A stretch of DNA of 64,000 nt from Craspedostauros australis (taxonomy: Eukaryota; Bacillariophyta; Bacillariophyceae; Mastogloiales; Achnanthaceae), in assembly GCA_026770025.1 (NCBI GenBank), contig JAMXDE010000020.1:682001-746000 (forward strand), written 5' to 3'. The notes beneath the pieces were generated by a model, which ran no database searches, was not told the DNA's origin, and saw nothing but the letters and a program-made list of their open reading frames with translations. A program made the translations under genes and the position numbers. Below, piece after piece: positions 26,328 to 36,060 of this stretch; within the stretch, counting starts at the first letter, position 1, and every line of letters begins with the position of its first letter.

Positions 26328-29300
26328 ATGGTCAGTGACAGGACCATTATCAACAACCAACAAGTCCACGAGCTATCGCCTGTCCTTCAGTGCCGTCCTC
26401 CAACCCGCGCATCAACGCTGTTGCATACTATACATACTGCTCGTGCTCCCAGAGCGGAGGATCAAGCATCAAGCATCACTGGACGGCCAGACTCCTTCTG
26501 CTCTCCAAATCCCTACCATACCCGAGCTAACCAACCGGGTTACATCACCATCGAACTGGAATCATCCGCGGACGACTCGGGAGACGAGACACCGCAGACA
26601 ACGGCAGAAATGACTTCGTCGGGATCAGCAACGCCGCATGGCGACGATCACAGCGTCACGAGTGAACGAGACAATGACGCCCTCAGCGACAGTCACCAAG
26701 ACCAACATCATGAGCACGATCAACGCCATTTGAATGAGCACGATCAACACCACGAGCACGAACATGAGCACGACGATGACTGGAGCAGGAAGGTGGAGAC
26801 GGACGAGACCACCGCGCACTCTGGCATTGACTTCCCAACTCGGGCGGAGACGGTCACCAGCACGCCAATGGGAGCCGCATCCATGACAGCGATTGCTGGA
26901 GATCACGACGTGGGCGACGCCCTCATGGGCCAGCCGGCTATTGCATCGCTGGGATTGGCTCCCAAACGCGACGAGCCCACGCTCAAGGAGATCCTGGTGG
27001 AGCGGGAACGGCAGAAACGGTTGGAATCGGAACGGGCGCGGTTGAAGAGACAGTTTGCGTTGGCCAGCAGTGGCAGGGGAGCTGCTGACGATGACGCCAG
27101 CCTGGGCCTCCACGATGCAACGCTGATCAGAGAGCACGGCAGCGTGCAGGGGACGGTGGGCGATGAGAGCACCATCGCCCATGCCGAGTTGGATGACAAC
27201 GACGAACGCAAGCTCACCTACCCAATGGAACGATTCTTGCAGGAGCAGGAGTCGCAGGTTGCCGGTGCTCCGCAAACACCGCCCTCCGACGCGCCATCGG
27301 TGACACAGTCGATCTCACGAGCGGACCAAGCACTCGCAATGTCAGCAACACCCGAGAGCGAAGCGGCGCAGGATCTGGTCTGTCGCGATGCAGTCTCGAC
27401 GGCAACGCCGGAAGCATCTTCAATCCACCGCTCTCAAGAGGATGCATCTCTTGATGCACGCCCGGTGACCAGCGACGATGATGACAATGCTGCTAATGCT
27501 AACGCTCGCACAGACAATGGCGTCCTCATGGAACGATTCCTCACCCAACCCGTCGAGCTGGGATCGTTGGAGGACCGACCCGCTGATGTGGCCTCGCAGC
27601 GCACCGTGTCGTTTGACATGGGACAAGAAACCCCCGACAGGAGCCGAGCTGTGGCTTCTGGCAGGACAACGCCGGCCGACGAACCCCGAGACGAACTCCT
27701 GCACGCGTCAACGGATGTCATGACTTCAATGTCCTCGCTGCCTCCGATTGGTCAGATCATCCCCAGTGTAGACCTGCCATCAGGGACAGCGCCAGCGACA
27801 ACGGAAGGCGCACTGTCAGAAACAGCTGCAGCTGCCGCCGGTGCAGGAAGAGGCGATGCAGGAGGAGCAGGTCTCAACGCTGGAGCGTCACTTCAACAGC
27901 GACAGCGCCACGAAACGCCGCCTTTGACACCAGACCATCTCGTGCCGGAGATAATCACAAACCGCCACGATGGCAGCCCGACCCAAGACAGCCCATCTCT
28001 CGGAGTCTCATCCATTGCATCAGATCAACCACGTCTGCTCAGATTGACCGAGGCGGAGATCCAGGAAATGGCAGCGATCGAAGAGGTCAGCACCGGAAAC
28101 GCCCCTCCGTCCGAGAGAGGCGATATTTCGGAGTCATCGTTTGTGGGGGAACTCATGGGCGACTTTGGACCAAACGTGGACCCTGCCGGCACGCTTAGCC
28201 AGGGAACTACTGCCACCGCCGTCGAGTCCATCTCGGTGCGAAGCGGCAACCCAAGTGCCATGCATTCAATCGAACACTCCCATGATCACGATCATGATCA
28301 CCAAAGCCTCGATGGGATGGGCGGTGCACCATCGATCTCCGACCATTCCAACATACTCGCGTCCAGCGTCACAGCGAACCCGCCCAGTGTCATCGAACCG
28401 GACAACCAAGGTCCTGCGTTCGCTCCAGATGATATCAACCCTTCGACGAGCGATTCTCTGGCTGACAACATCAGCGACGGCAACGTCTCCAACACACCCC
28501 CAGGACGCGCTTCAGTGCCAGATTCAGGATCGCCGGAGCTCCAAGCGCAGCTCGGGGCCCAACCATCGTCGGACGAGCCAATCCATGCAACTGCTCCAAG
28601 TTCGGAAAGCAATGCTGTCATCCGCCAACTAGCATCGGTCGACGAAATCGAGCCTGACATCGCCGAAGTGGTGAACAGGCGAATCCGACCGGGCATGGTG
28701 TCGCTGCTTCCCGGCCAACGGCGATCGGCCAGAGACCTCAACGCTGACGTGCTGGAGTCCCCGGTGCGCCGCGTAGCATCGGTCCCCGTCAACATGGACA
28801 TCAACGTCGATGGGTTTGATTACGACAAGTTCGCGCCGCTCTCTCCCAACTCCAAGTTCTCAGACTCCTTGCGAGATCTGCCACCAGATGTATGGAGCCC
28901 GGCCGGAAAGATGGCCATCTCTCCATTGCAAATGGCCCGCAAGCCCATCGTAGTGCCTGAAACCGCGCAAGCAATGCCCATGTCGATGTCGATGCCAAGA
29001 CCGTTGCCAACACCAGATGAAATCGAGATTCGTGAGTCGCCGGTGTACGGATCAACTGAAGACATTGACAGAATGCTGCGAGACAGCAAGCCACCAGCTG
29101 TGAAACGATCCTCAGAAGCACTGGAACATGGTCAACCAATCAGTGAAGAAACGCCGCTTTTGTCGGCTTCAGGTATACCCAGAGAGATCGTGGCCAACAG
29201 CTGGGATTCGAAGCAGAAAGATGAAGACAAGCAGGCGCAGCAGCAAGGCCCATCGCCGTCGAATCTCCCCACATCAGCATCACCCTCCGAGACAGATTCT

Positions 29301-29921
29301 CCCATTCAACGAACGTGTTTCTCCGCCACAAAATTCACAGTAGCAACGGTGGCCGTGGAGTTGATAGTGGTATGGATCCTGACCAGTTGGTCGTCAAGCC
29401 TTTGCACCACCTTGGGACTTCGGCGGTTGTTCACTCTGATGATTCTGCTCCCACTACAACTGGCGCAAACGAGCAGCGTTGGATTGCAGCAAATGCACGC
29501 GACAGACTCCCAGCTCAGGCGAGCTCCTGGTTCCCTGATGTCGTACGAAGACAAGCAAGAATGGGCCCGGCAGAAACTCATAGATGCCTGCCGTACTGGT
29601 GCAGCAGTGAGCATCTTGCTGGCAGCCATCGTGCTATCCATGAGTGATTTTGACGTTCTATTCGCATTATCCGTCGCCACCGGCGGAGTGCTGAGCACCG
29701 TTGCTTCTGGTTTCGTCGGTGTCGTGGTCGCCTTCCACCTAACAAAGCTGGACGACAATGACATGGAGATTGCTCGGGCGGGCATGATGGCAGTTCACAA
29801 TGTCGTCTGCGTGGCGGTGATGATTCTATCAGTCATCGTCTTCTTCAACGTATTCGATGATGCCCAAGATCTTGGTGCAGCTTCCATGGAGATCGAGTGC
29901 CAGAATCTTCTGGGCAACTAG
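26328..29921 (+). CDS. Large disordered protein with C-terminal membrane domain, unknown
   Basis: One exon of about 1197 residues if started at 26328; an ATG at 26610 (better -3 base) would give about 1103. I do not recognise the family. Roughly the first 950 residues are low-complexity Asp/Ser/Pro/Glu-rich sequence with a His-rich patch (HEHDQ type) and a short charged coiled segment (KEILVERERQKRLESER). The last 200 residues hold about four hydrophobic segments: VATVAVELIVVWILT, LFTLMILLPLQLA, AAVSILLAAIVLSM with FALSVATGG, and VVCVAVMILSVIVFF. These suggest an integral membrane domain with a long cytosolic arm. A phrase, LAQTSSVGLQQM, is faintly like the NxxTQ region of MgtE-type transporters, but this is too weak to use. 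Confidence 0.7.
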   Translation: MVSDRTIINNQQVHELSPVLQCRPPTRASTLLHTIHTARAPRAEDQASSITGRPDSFCSPNPYHTRANQPGYITIELESSADDSGDETPQTTAEMTSSGSATPHGDDHSVTSERDNDALSDSHQDQHHEHDQRHLNEHDQHHEHEHEHDDDWSRKVETDETTAHSGIDFPTRAETVTSTPMGAASMTAIAGDHDVGDALMGQPAIASLGLAPKRDEPTLKEILVERERQKRLESERARLKRQFALASSGRGAADDDASLGLHDATLIREHGSVQGTVGDESTIAHAELDDNDERKLTYPMERFLQEQESQVAGAPQTPPSDAPSVTQSISRADQALAMSATPESEAAQDLVCRDAVSTATPEASSIHRSQEDASLDARPVTSDDDDNAANANARTDNGVLMERFLTQPVELGSLEDRPADVASQRTVSFDMGQETPDRSRAVASGRTTPADEPRDELLHASTDVMTSMSSLPPIGQIIPSVDLPSGTAPATTEGALSETAAAAAGAGRGDAGGAGLNAGASLQQRQRHETPPLTPDHLVPEIITNRHDGSPTQDSPSLGVSSIASDQPRLLRLTEAEIQEMAAIEEVSTGNAPPSERGDISESSFVGELMGDFGPNVDPAGTLSQGTTATAVESISVRSGNPSAMHSIEHSHDHDHDHQSLDGMGGAPSISDHSNILASSVTANPPSVIEPDNQGPAFAPDDINPSTSDSLADNISDGNVSNTPPGRASVPDSGSPELQAQLGAQPSSDEPIHATAPSSESNAVIRQLASVDEIEPDIAEVVNRRIRPGMVSLLPGQRRSARDLNADVLESPVRRVASVPVNMDINVDGFDYDKFAPLSPNSKFSDSLRDLPPDVWSPAGKMAISPLQMARKPIVVPETAQAMPMSMSMPRPLPTPDEIEIRESPVYGSTEDIDRMLRDSKPPAVKRSSEALEHGQPISEETPLLSASGIPREIVANSWDSKQKDEDKQAQQQGPSPSNLPTSASPSETDSPIQRTCFSATKFTVATVAVELIVVWILTSWSSSLCTTLGLRRLFTLMILLPLQLAQTSSVGLQQMHATDSQLRRAPGSLMSYEDKQEWARQKLIDACRTGAAVSILLAAIVLSMSDFDVLFALSVATGGVLSTVASGFVGVVVAFHLTKLDDNDMEIARAGMMAVHNVVCVAVMILSVIVFFNVFDDAQDLGAASMEIECQNLLGN

Positions 29922-30461
29922 GCAAGATGGCAAGGCCGGGGTGGAGAATGATGGGTGCTCGTTGGTCGATGGTGCGAGCGCACGAGGCAACGGTCTACCT
30001 TGAAACCATTGGAGGTTGCGGTCTCATCTGAAAGTAGTAAAGCCGGATTGGTCATCCGAGGCAAGCTATCATACTTGCAGAGCCGGAAACCATTCTCCAT
30101 AAACCAAGGTTCTCCTCCCCTTCCTCTTCCTCCCTTGCTGTCGGAGACACTACTACAATGCTTCGAATTGGCTCATCTTGTGATCATCGTGTTAGCGTCC
30201 GGTTGCATGTTCGTGCTCGGGCCAATGAATTGGGTAGATACACGTGCGTAGTCGTCGTTTACCTCAGCTGCGTGGATGAAACAAACGAAGACATGGAGAC
30301 ATGGGTGACAAGTCAATAGTCGTAAGGATGGAACCAACTCCACCCGAGCAAGGAACCGAGCCGTGTACTTCTGAAACTACGAGTATAGAGTATCCTCTAC
30401 TCGTACTATGCATACTCTACTGTTACTGCGTATATGGGATTCTCCATTTATCACCGTCGAT
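29922..30461. other. Intergenic between convergent genes
   Basis: 3' flanks. Contains TACGAGTA (30378) and TACTCGTA (30398) as a close inverted pair. No gene seen. Confidence 0.5.
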
Positions 30462-31418
30462 TCATTTCTTCTTGTTATCGTGGATGACATCGCTGTAGAT
30501 CAGATCAAAGTTCCGGTTGACGAACCAGGTCGATCTTTTGATGTTGCCAACAAAATCGTATCCAGCACGTGCTAAGAGAGTCTTGATGCCCTGATCTTTG
30601 CGGGCGTTGGATCCATCTGCTTCTACAAAGATGACGCCGAATTGGTACTCATCGAAGTTGAGCGACTGCAGGGCCAGCAGCTCGGCTCCTTCCACGTCCA
30701 ACGAGAAGAAATCAAAGTGATAGGGCTTGCCCACGGCCTCGTGCAGAAGGGTATCCAATCGACGGCACTTCACGGGCAAGGCATTGTCGATAAGCTCCTT
30801 ATTCCACCACGTCTTCTTGAAATCTTCGCTGGCGAACTCCAAGAAGCCAGAAACGGGGGGAGTATGTTTGACCTGCACCCAATGCAAGTCTTTCTCGTCC
30901 AGACATACACCTGCGTGGATTCTCGCGATTTCATGGCGACGATTCTTCCGCAACTTCTCGTAGCTGATGGGATCTGCCTCAATGAGCACGCCCTTCCACT
31001 CCAATAGCTTGGAAAATACGTAGGAATTGCTGAACCAGACACCATCGAGGGCACCCATTTCGATGTAGGAGCCACCACAGAGGTTTTGGAACCAAGTCTC
31101 CAAGAGGTACTTGTCTTCTTCTGTTTGTGACTTGAAGAATTCTTCTCGCACACGTCGGTGGCACAGGGTCGCTCTCGTTTTGAGAAGCGGCGGTTTCACA
31201 GGCGGCATCGTCATGGGCGTTGCAAGCCGTGATGGCGGCTCGTAAGGTGGATCAGAGCGGATACTTTCATATTTTGCGATGGTTGTCTCCTTGGCAGGCT
31301 GGACGGGCTGGAGCGGCCTCAGCAGAATGGCAGCAACCAGGATGACTGACAGGAGCGCAGCCCATTTGCGCGATGGCTTTGCGATTTGCGACAATGATGA
31401 TCCTTGCACCATCGTCAT
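30462..31418 (-). CDS. FkbM-family methyltransferase, type II membrane protein
   Basis: A single exon of about 318 residues. A hydrophobic stretch near residues 15-35 (WAALLSVILVAAILL) after a short basic N-terminus suggests a signal anchor. The catalytic part has SYIEMGALDGVWFSNSY (SAM-binding loop, in place of E.GA.DG..SNT), VLIEADP, HAGVC, FDFFSLDVEGAELLAL (the conserved D.EG.E of FkbM enzymes) and GVIFVEAD. FkbM-type enzymes O-methylate sugars or other small hydroxyl groups; a Golgi/ER-facing glycan methyltransferase is plausible here. The start is the first ATG in frame (31418), and a second ATG two codons later is equally usable. Confidence 0.85.
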   Translation of the reverse strand: MTMVQGSSLSQIAKPSRKWAALLSVILVAAILLRPLQPVQPAKETTIAKYESIRSDPPYEPPSRLATPMTMPPVKPPLLKTRATLCHRRVREEFFKSQTEEDKYLLETWFQNLCGGSYIEMGALDGVWFSNSYVFSKLLEWKGVLIEADPISYEKLRKNRRHEIARIHAGVCLDEKDLHWVQVKHTPPVSGFLEFASEDFKKTWWNKELIDNALPVKCRRLDTLLHEAVGKPYHFDFFSLDVEGAELLALQSLNFDEYQFGVIFVEADGSNARKDQGIKTLLARAGYDFVGNIKRSTWFVNRNFDLIYSDVIHDNKKK

Positions 31419-32762
31419 GTTGAATCGGATTGAAGCGGAGATGGGGTGGGGCACTCGTAGTCGTACGTGTGGTAGATTTGGTCAGGGCTGGGGCAGAGCG
31501 GGCCTGGATTTGGCCGATGTTGAGGCGATGCGCCGATGATGGGGATCACCGCGCCTCGCTGTGTTTTTGGCGGCGTTTCTCATCCGTGTTGTTGTTGGGC
31601 GGAGCCAAAACAGAATCGGAAATCTCTCCTGAGTTTCGGATACTTCTGTGACGTGTGTGAGGCGATGACAGACCACAAGACTGGATTGAAACCATCATTC
31701 CCGAATCGGAATTGATGTTTGACACGTCATAGTGACGACAGTATACATATGGTTCCAATGAGCTACGACATGCGAAGCATCAACATGCTGTTCTCTGCAG
31801 CTGTCGTTCACACGGACACCGAAGACACAAAACAGACGAGAACGGCTGCGCACAAAACCCGAACCGCGCACTCGAACTTGAGAACTGGCGACAACCGACA
31901 CATCACTGAAAAACGACATCACAAGCCCAGTCCACCAACAACGAATCCAGCCAACCCGAGCACAATCCTCCATCCATGTGGCCCACGCACAACGATGGCT
32001 GATCTCCCTGTTCAATTGGCGCCTCCTGCTGGAGGCAAACACAATGGGGTGATGGCAAGGCGCTCAGATCGATAGATCGTGCGACTACTCGTGTCAGCAC
32101 AGAACAAGCAAACATGCAGAATCTTCGCGACGATCCCCCCACAAAGAAGCACCACAAAAGCAAGGAACGTAGCATCGAGAACAGCAGTGAAATCTACGAC
32201 GACGTCGACAACGACGACGACGACGACGGCTCGAAAGCAACAACTCTATCCGCTCCCACAAGGGCAGCAACGGCAGAGGGAGCTTGATTTGAAGTTGCGA
32301 GCAGAGTGGGACAGCCGCTCCTGCGAACAGACGTTGGGATCTCCCACATCACCCTGCCACGACACCGACCCCACAGCATCGATAACCTTTTCGTTGTTAG
32401 TGGTGATCCTGCTACTACTGCCTTTGGTTTTGTTGATTGTCACGCTCCGTCGACGAGTGTTCAGACACTGCAGATACGTTGGCAACAAAGGTGCCAGGAA
32501 CATCGTCTTTCCATCAAAACGGCCAACCTGGAAATCCAACTTCCACTCATTGCTTCGCCCCCTTGCATCCTATTCCATCGTACCGCAAGAAGCAACCGAA
32601 TCAGCAGCAGTGTCCGTATCACCATCAGCATCAGCGTTTGCACTGCTACTGCCAAATCTATCACGACCGCGACCGCCATCCTCGCCATCAGGAGCGACAC
32701 AATCAGCAGAATTGGTAGTGGTAGCGACAGCGACAGCGACAGCACGCGTATTTGAAGTCAAG
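31419..32762. other. Intergenic between divergent genes, 1.3 kb
   Basis: The frame of the downstream gene stays open from 32079 to its ATG without another ATG, and includes a hydrophobic stretch around 32380-32450. I treat it as 5' leader. A (GAC)n run lies at 32195-32229. Confidence 0.45.
32195..32229 (+). repeat. Imperfect microsatellite (GAC)n
   Basis: About eleven units of GAC with a CGT and a CAA interruption. Confidence 0.8.
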
Positions 32763-35700
32763 ATGTCAGACGCTCCAAACATGCGCGGGCGCATCGGAAA
32801 GAAGCTGCGTTCGTTGACGCCAAATCGAAGACGTCATGGAGAAGCAACTTCAGTTGCTTCCAAAAAGAGCGGTTCCATAACTCCAAAAGGAAAGCCTCTC
32901 CCCGAACCGATCCTTGTGTACCACGAGAGCGCGAGATCCATCGTGTTTCGGAACTACGCCAGGAGATCTGCCAGCAACGACTCTCTCGAACGCCACAGCC
33001 ATATCCATGAGCTCGACTCAACTCCAGAAGAGGCACACGGCACAGCCGACGATAGCAACGCACAATATCACAAGGCTTCCAGCGACGGCGCCATCCATGA
33101 TTCCGAGCGCAACCTTTCGCAAGAGCTCAGCGATTTCGCAACCGTCTTCCTCCCGAACGCTGGCGCCGACTTGGCAAATCTGGAGAAGAACAACGTCCAA
33201 GTCCAGGGGTTCCAACCCAACGTCGTCCCGCTGGAGAAACTGGAGCTGGGCCCGCACGATGAGTACATTCCGCTTCTCGAGCAGCCTGCCGATGCGCCCA
33301 TGGCAGAGTGGACCGACGCCGAGAGGGAGGTCATCGGTATGCTGCGCGATCAGCGCGCTGTGGTGAAGACCATCAAGGACTCCGATTGGACAAACTTCCT
33401 CATGAGGTTCCGCTCTTCCGACAAGACCAAGAAGGCCAGCAAACATCCCAACGTCCATGACGACATTGACCCGCACGAAAAATTCCCATTCAATAGCTTT
33501 GTGACATCGACCACCCTGCTTCCCGCCAATGGCAAGAAGATGCGGTGCTACGGTTCCTTGTTGCATTACAGCACGGGCGTGGTTTTCGCCTTGCCCACCT
33601 TCGAGGGAGCGGCAGAAACGGAAGAAGAGGCCGTCCAAAGGACCGAAACGTGGAGCTGGCCCAGCGGCTATTCCGCAAAGACGGAATTCAACATCGATGG
33701 CCGAGGGCAGCTGATCAATGGCCGCAAGGAGGCGCTGGTCTCGCTTGAGCGCTTGAGGGAATACAATAATGATTTCCTGACGAAAAGAGACTACATCATC
33801 GGAGGCCGCACCGTCAGAGGTGGTCTCAAGGTCGTGCCCTACAACGAGGTGTACGTTCGAGTTGGTGGGCTGGGGCGAATCGTAGCAGAACGTGACGTTG
33901 CTACGGGACGAACGTGCGTGGACAAAGATGGCTCTGGCAGGTCGTTGGATCTTGGCGTGGGCATTCCCGCTGCCCTGTTCGTGCGGTCGGCGTCGTTTGG
34001 ACACCTCATCTCGCTCTTTCGCACAAGAGCAAGACTTCTGCACATGTTCGGAGAGAAGCATTGCAAGAACATCCCACTTCTCTTGCTCTCGCCTGATGCC
34101 GGCGCTCGTGTTGTGACAGAAGCCATGCAGCATGACATTTTGAAGTTGGCTGCGCGTTCCCTGAATCCTTTCCAAAATCGTAAGTGCGACAACGTGGCCT
34201 CGTCCTTGGGAATCTTTGAGGCTATCATGAATACTCGTACGAATGCTAATATTGCTGGTACGATGTGCTATTCGAACGCGGCTTCTTTGCGTCGGAGCTG
34301 TTTCATATCTCTGCTTCAGTCTGCATTTATGGCCTTCCCTCACCATTGCAACGCTTTCTCGTGCCGCTTCTTCACTCTCGCATTCGTTCATCCGTCTGTT
34401 CATCCATCCGCTCATTCTCCTGATACCTTGCGCATCCTCTCATGATCCACGTTTCTTCCAGCCGTCATCGCATACGACACCACCATCGAGAATAGCTCGA
34501 GCTCCGGTCTTCAAATGAAGCTGGAAGAACTGATTGAGCTTGATGAGACGATCCGCACCACGCTGACCCTCGAGGAATGTGTCAGACTCGCGGGTGGGTT
34601 TGGTGCCACTGACGAGACCGTGGTGGAAGTGCTGAGAGATGCTTTGGTCCAGGACAAGTCCTCACAGACTCGGGATGGTGCTCCCAGCTCTCACATGCTG
34701 CAGGAGATCGTCAATGAAGGACTTTCCGGAGCTGTGCGTGCCGGGGATTACCACACGGCACGGCAGCTACTCATTCTCTACACTTTGGTCGCATCCGAAG
34801 GCAACAAATTGGACGAACAGGCACTGGCCAAGCACGACAAGGAGGACCAGGCGAAAGAGGACGCACAAGATCGGGATGGGAAGAAGAAGAGCAAGAAGTT
34901 AGAGTCAAAAAGCTCGTTGGGTTCAGCTGCGGTCATGCTCTCCAGGCAGGGCAGCTCGATCAGCACGTTCAGCGAGGAAAGCCTCGGGGCGCCATCCCCA
35001 GCACCGCCACCGCCACCTTTGGATACGGATCGACTGCGGAGTGCGACGAACTCGGATGGGCTTTTGGCAGTGCTCGGGGCTGCTCAGGTGCTGAAGGCAA
35101 TGAAAGATGGAAGCGCCCAAAAGCGAGCTGATGAAACCATTGTCTCAATCGAAGAGTGAGTTTCCGGGGCAACGAGTGCCTCTTCGTTGCGAACCTTGTC
35201 GGTTCAATTTGGCTTGGGCTTGGGCTTTGCTTGATCTTGGTTCGTTCGTGTCGCTTACCTGTCTGTGGCATATACTCCCTGTACTTGTTCCCACGCCACT
35301 GCGTGTGAGCTCAATCTGTCACCGTTGTTCCTTTCGCGCTCACTCTCGCCGTGTGCCTACTCTCTGTTTCATCTTCGCCGACCGTCAATGCGAATGCTCC
35401 TACCAATGCACTCATATCAACGCCTCGTGCTGCTTGCGCTGCTGCGCATCGATTCAAAAGATGGATTGAACATGGCGAACAATCCATGGCCTTCCGTCTC
35501 GCATCGTGGCGAGACCAACGAGCTGCGCAGGGCGACCTCCGAATCGCCACAGAGAAGGACAGCAACTTCATGGCGTTTGTCAGCAACAAGGCGATATCCA
35601 ATCGAAAGGCATTCGCCACGCAGCTGAAGGATGCAGTCGCGAATACGGACTTCAAAGACGTCAGATTCCTGCACGCCATCCTGCAGATCCTCGGTCAGAT

Positions 35701-35836
35701 GCACTCCCCATGCCTCCGATTGGAGTTGCTACAGTACGTGCTTGGACTGGACAATCGCTACTCCGTTGCACATGTCAAACGATCTGTCGAATTGGCCGCC
35801 ACGTGCTTGAGCATCGCAACAGCGTGCAGCAGCTAA
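32763..35836 (+). CDS. Uncharacterised protein, three exons
   Basis: Exons 32763-34179, 34462-35155 and 35461-35836 join in phase to about 828 residues (donors GTAAGT and GTGAGT; acceptors CAG and AAG). The first in-frame ATG is 32763 (AAG-ATG). I do not recognise the family. The N-terminal 100 residues are basic and Ser-rich (GRIGKKLRSLTPNRRRH). The middle has a well-mixed, probably folded segment around the end of exon 1 (SFVTSTTLLPANGKK, IIGGRTVRGGLKVVPYNEVY, LHMFGEKHCKNIPLLL). Exon 2 is helical (MKLEELIELDETIRTTLTLEE), then Lys-rich, then a Pro run. Exon 3 ends in a helical Arg/Leu-rich part. No membrane segment is seen in the annotated protein. The third acceptor has a poor pyrimidine tract, so that junction is the least certain. 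Confidence 0.68.
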
Positions 35837-36038
35837 ATTGAACTTTGATCGAGGCTGAACACGAATCCCGCATAGTGAAGAATTGGTCTAATGTGGACAT
35901 TGCAAAAATACGTAACATACATACTCGTACGCATAGCACAAGTAGGAATTCATTGGTGCGTGCATGCTGATGCGTGCATACAGACAGACACATTGTCCCC
36001 CAACGCTTCAAATTTCTGAAGAAGTCTATGTTGGGCTG

Positions 36039-36060
36039 ATGGATGGATGGATGGATGGAT
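36039..36060 (+). repeat. Tandem GGAT tetranucleotide repeat
   Basis: Five and a half GATG units abut the stop codon of the neighbouring minus-strand gene. Confidence 0.85.

Noticed and set aside
32079-32762. In-frame extension upstream of the 32763 gene, with a hydrophobic stretch
   Set aside because: No ATG exists upstream in this frame within the open stretch, and the composition is repeat-rich.
33018-34415. A 465-codon minus-strand frame
   Set aside because: Antisense to the first exon of the three-exon unknown gene, whose splice phases agree; the antisense frame has no motif.
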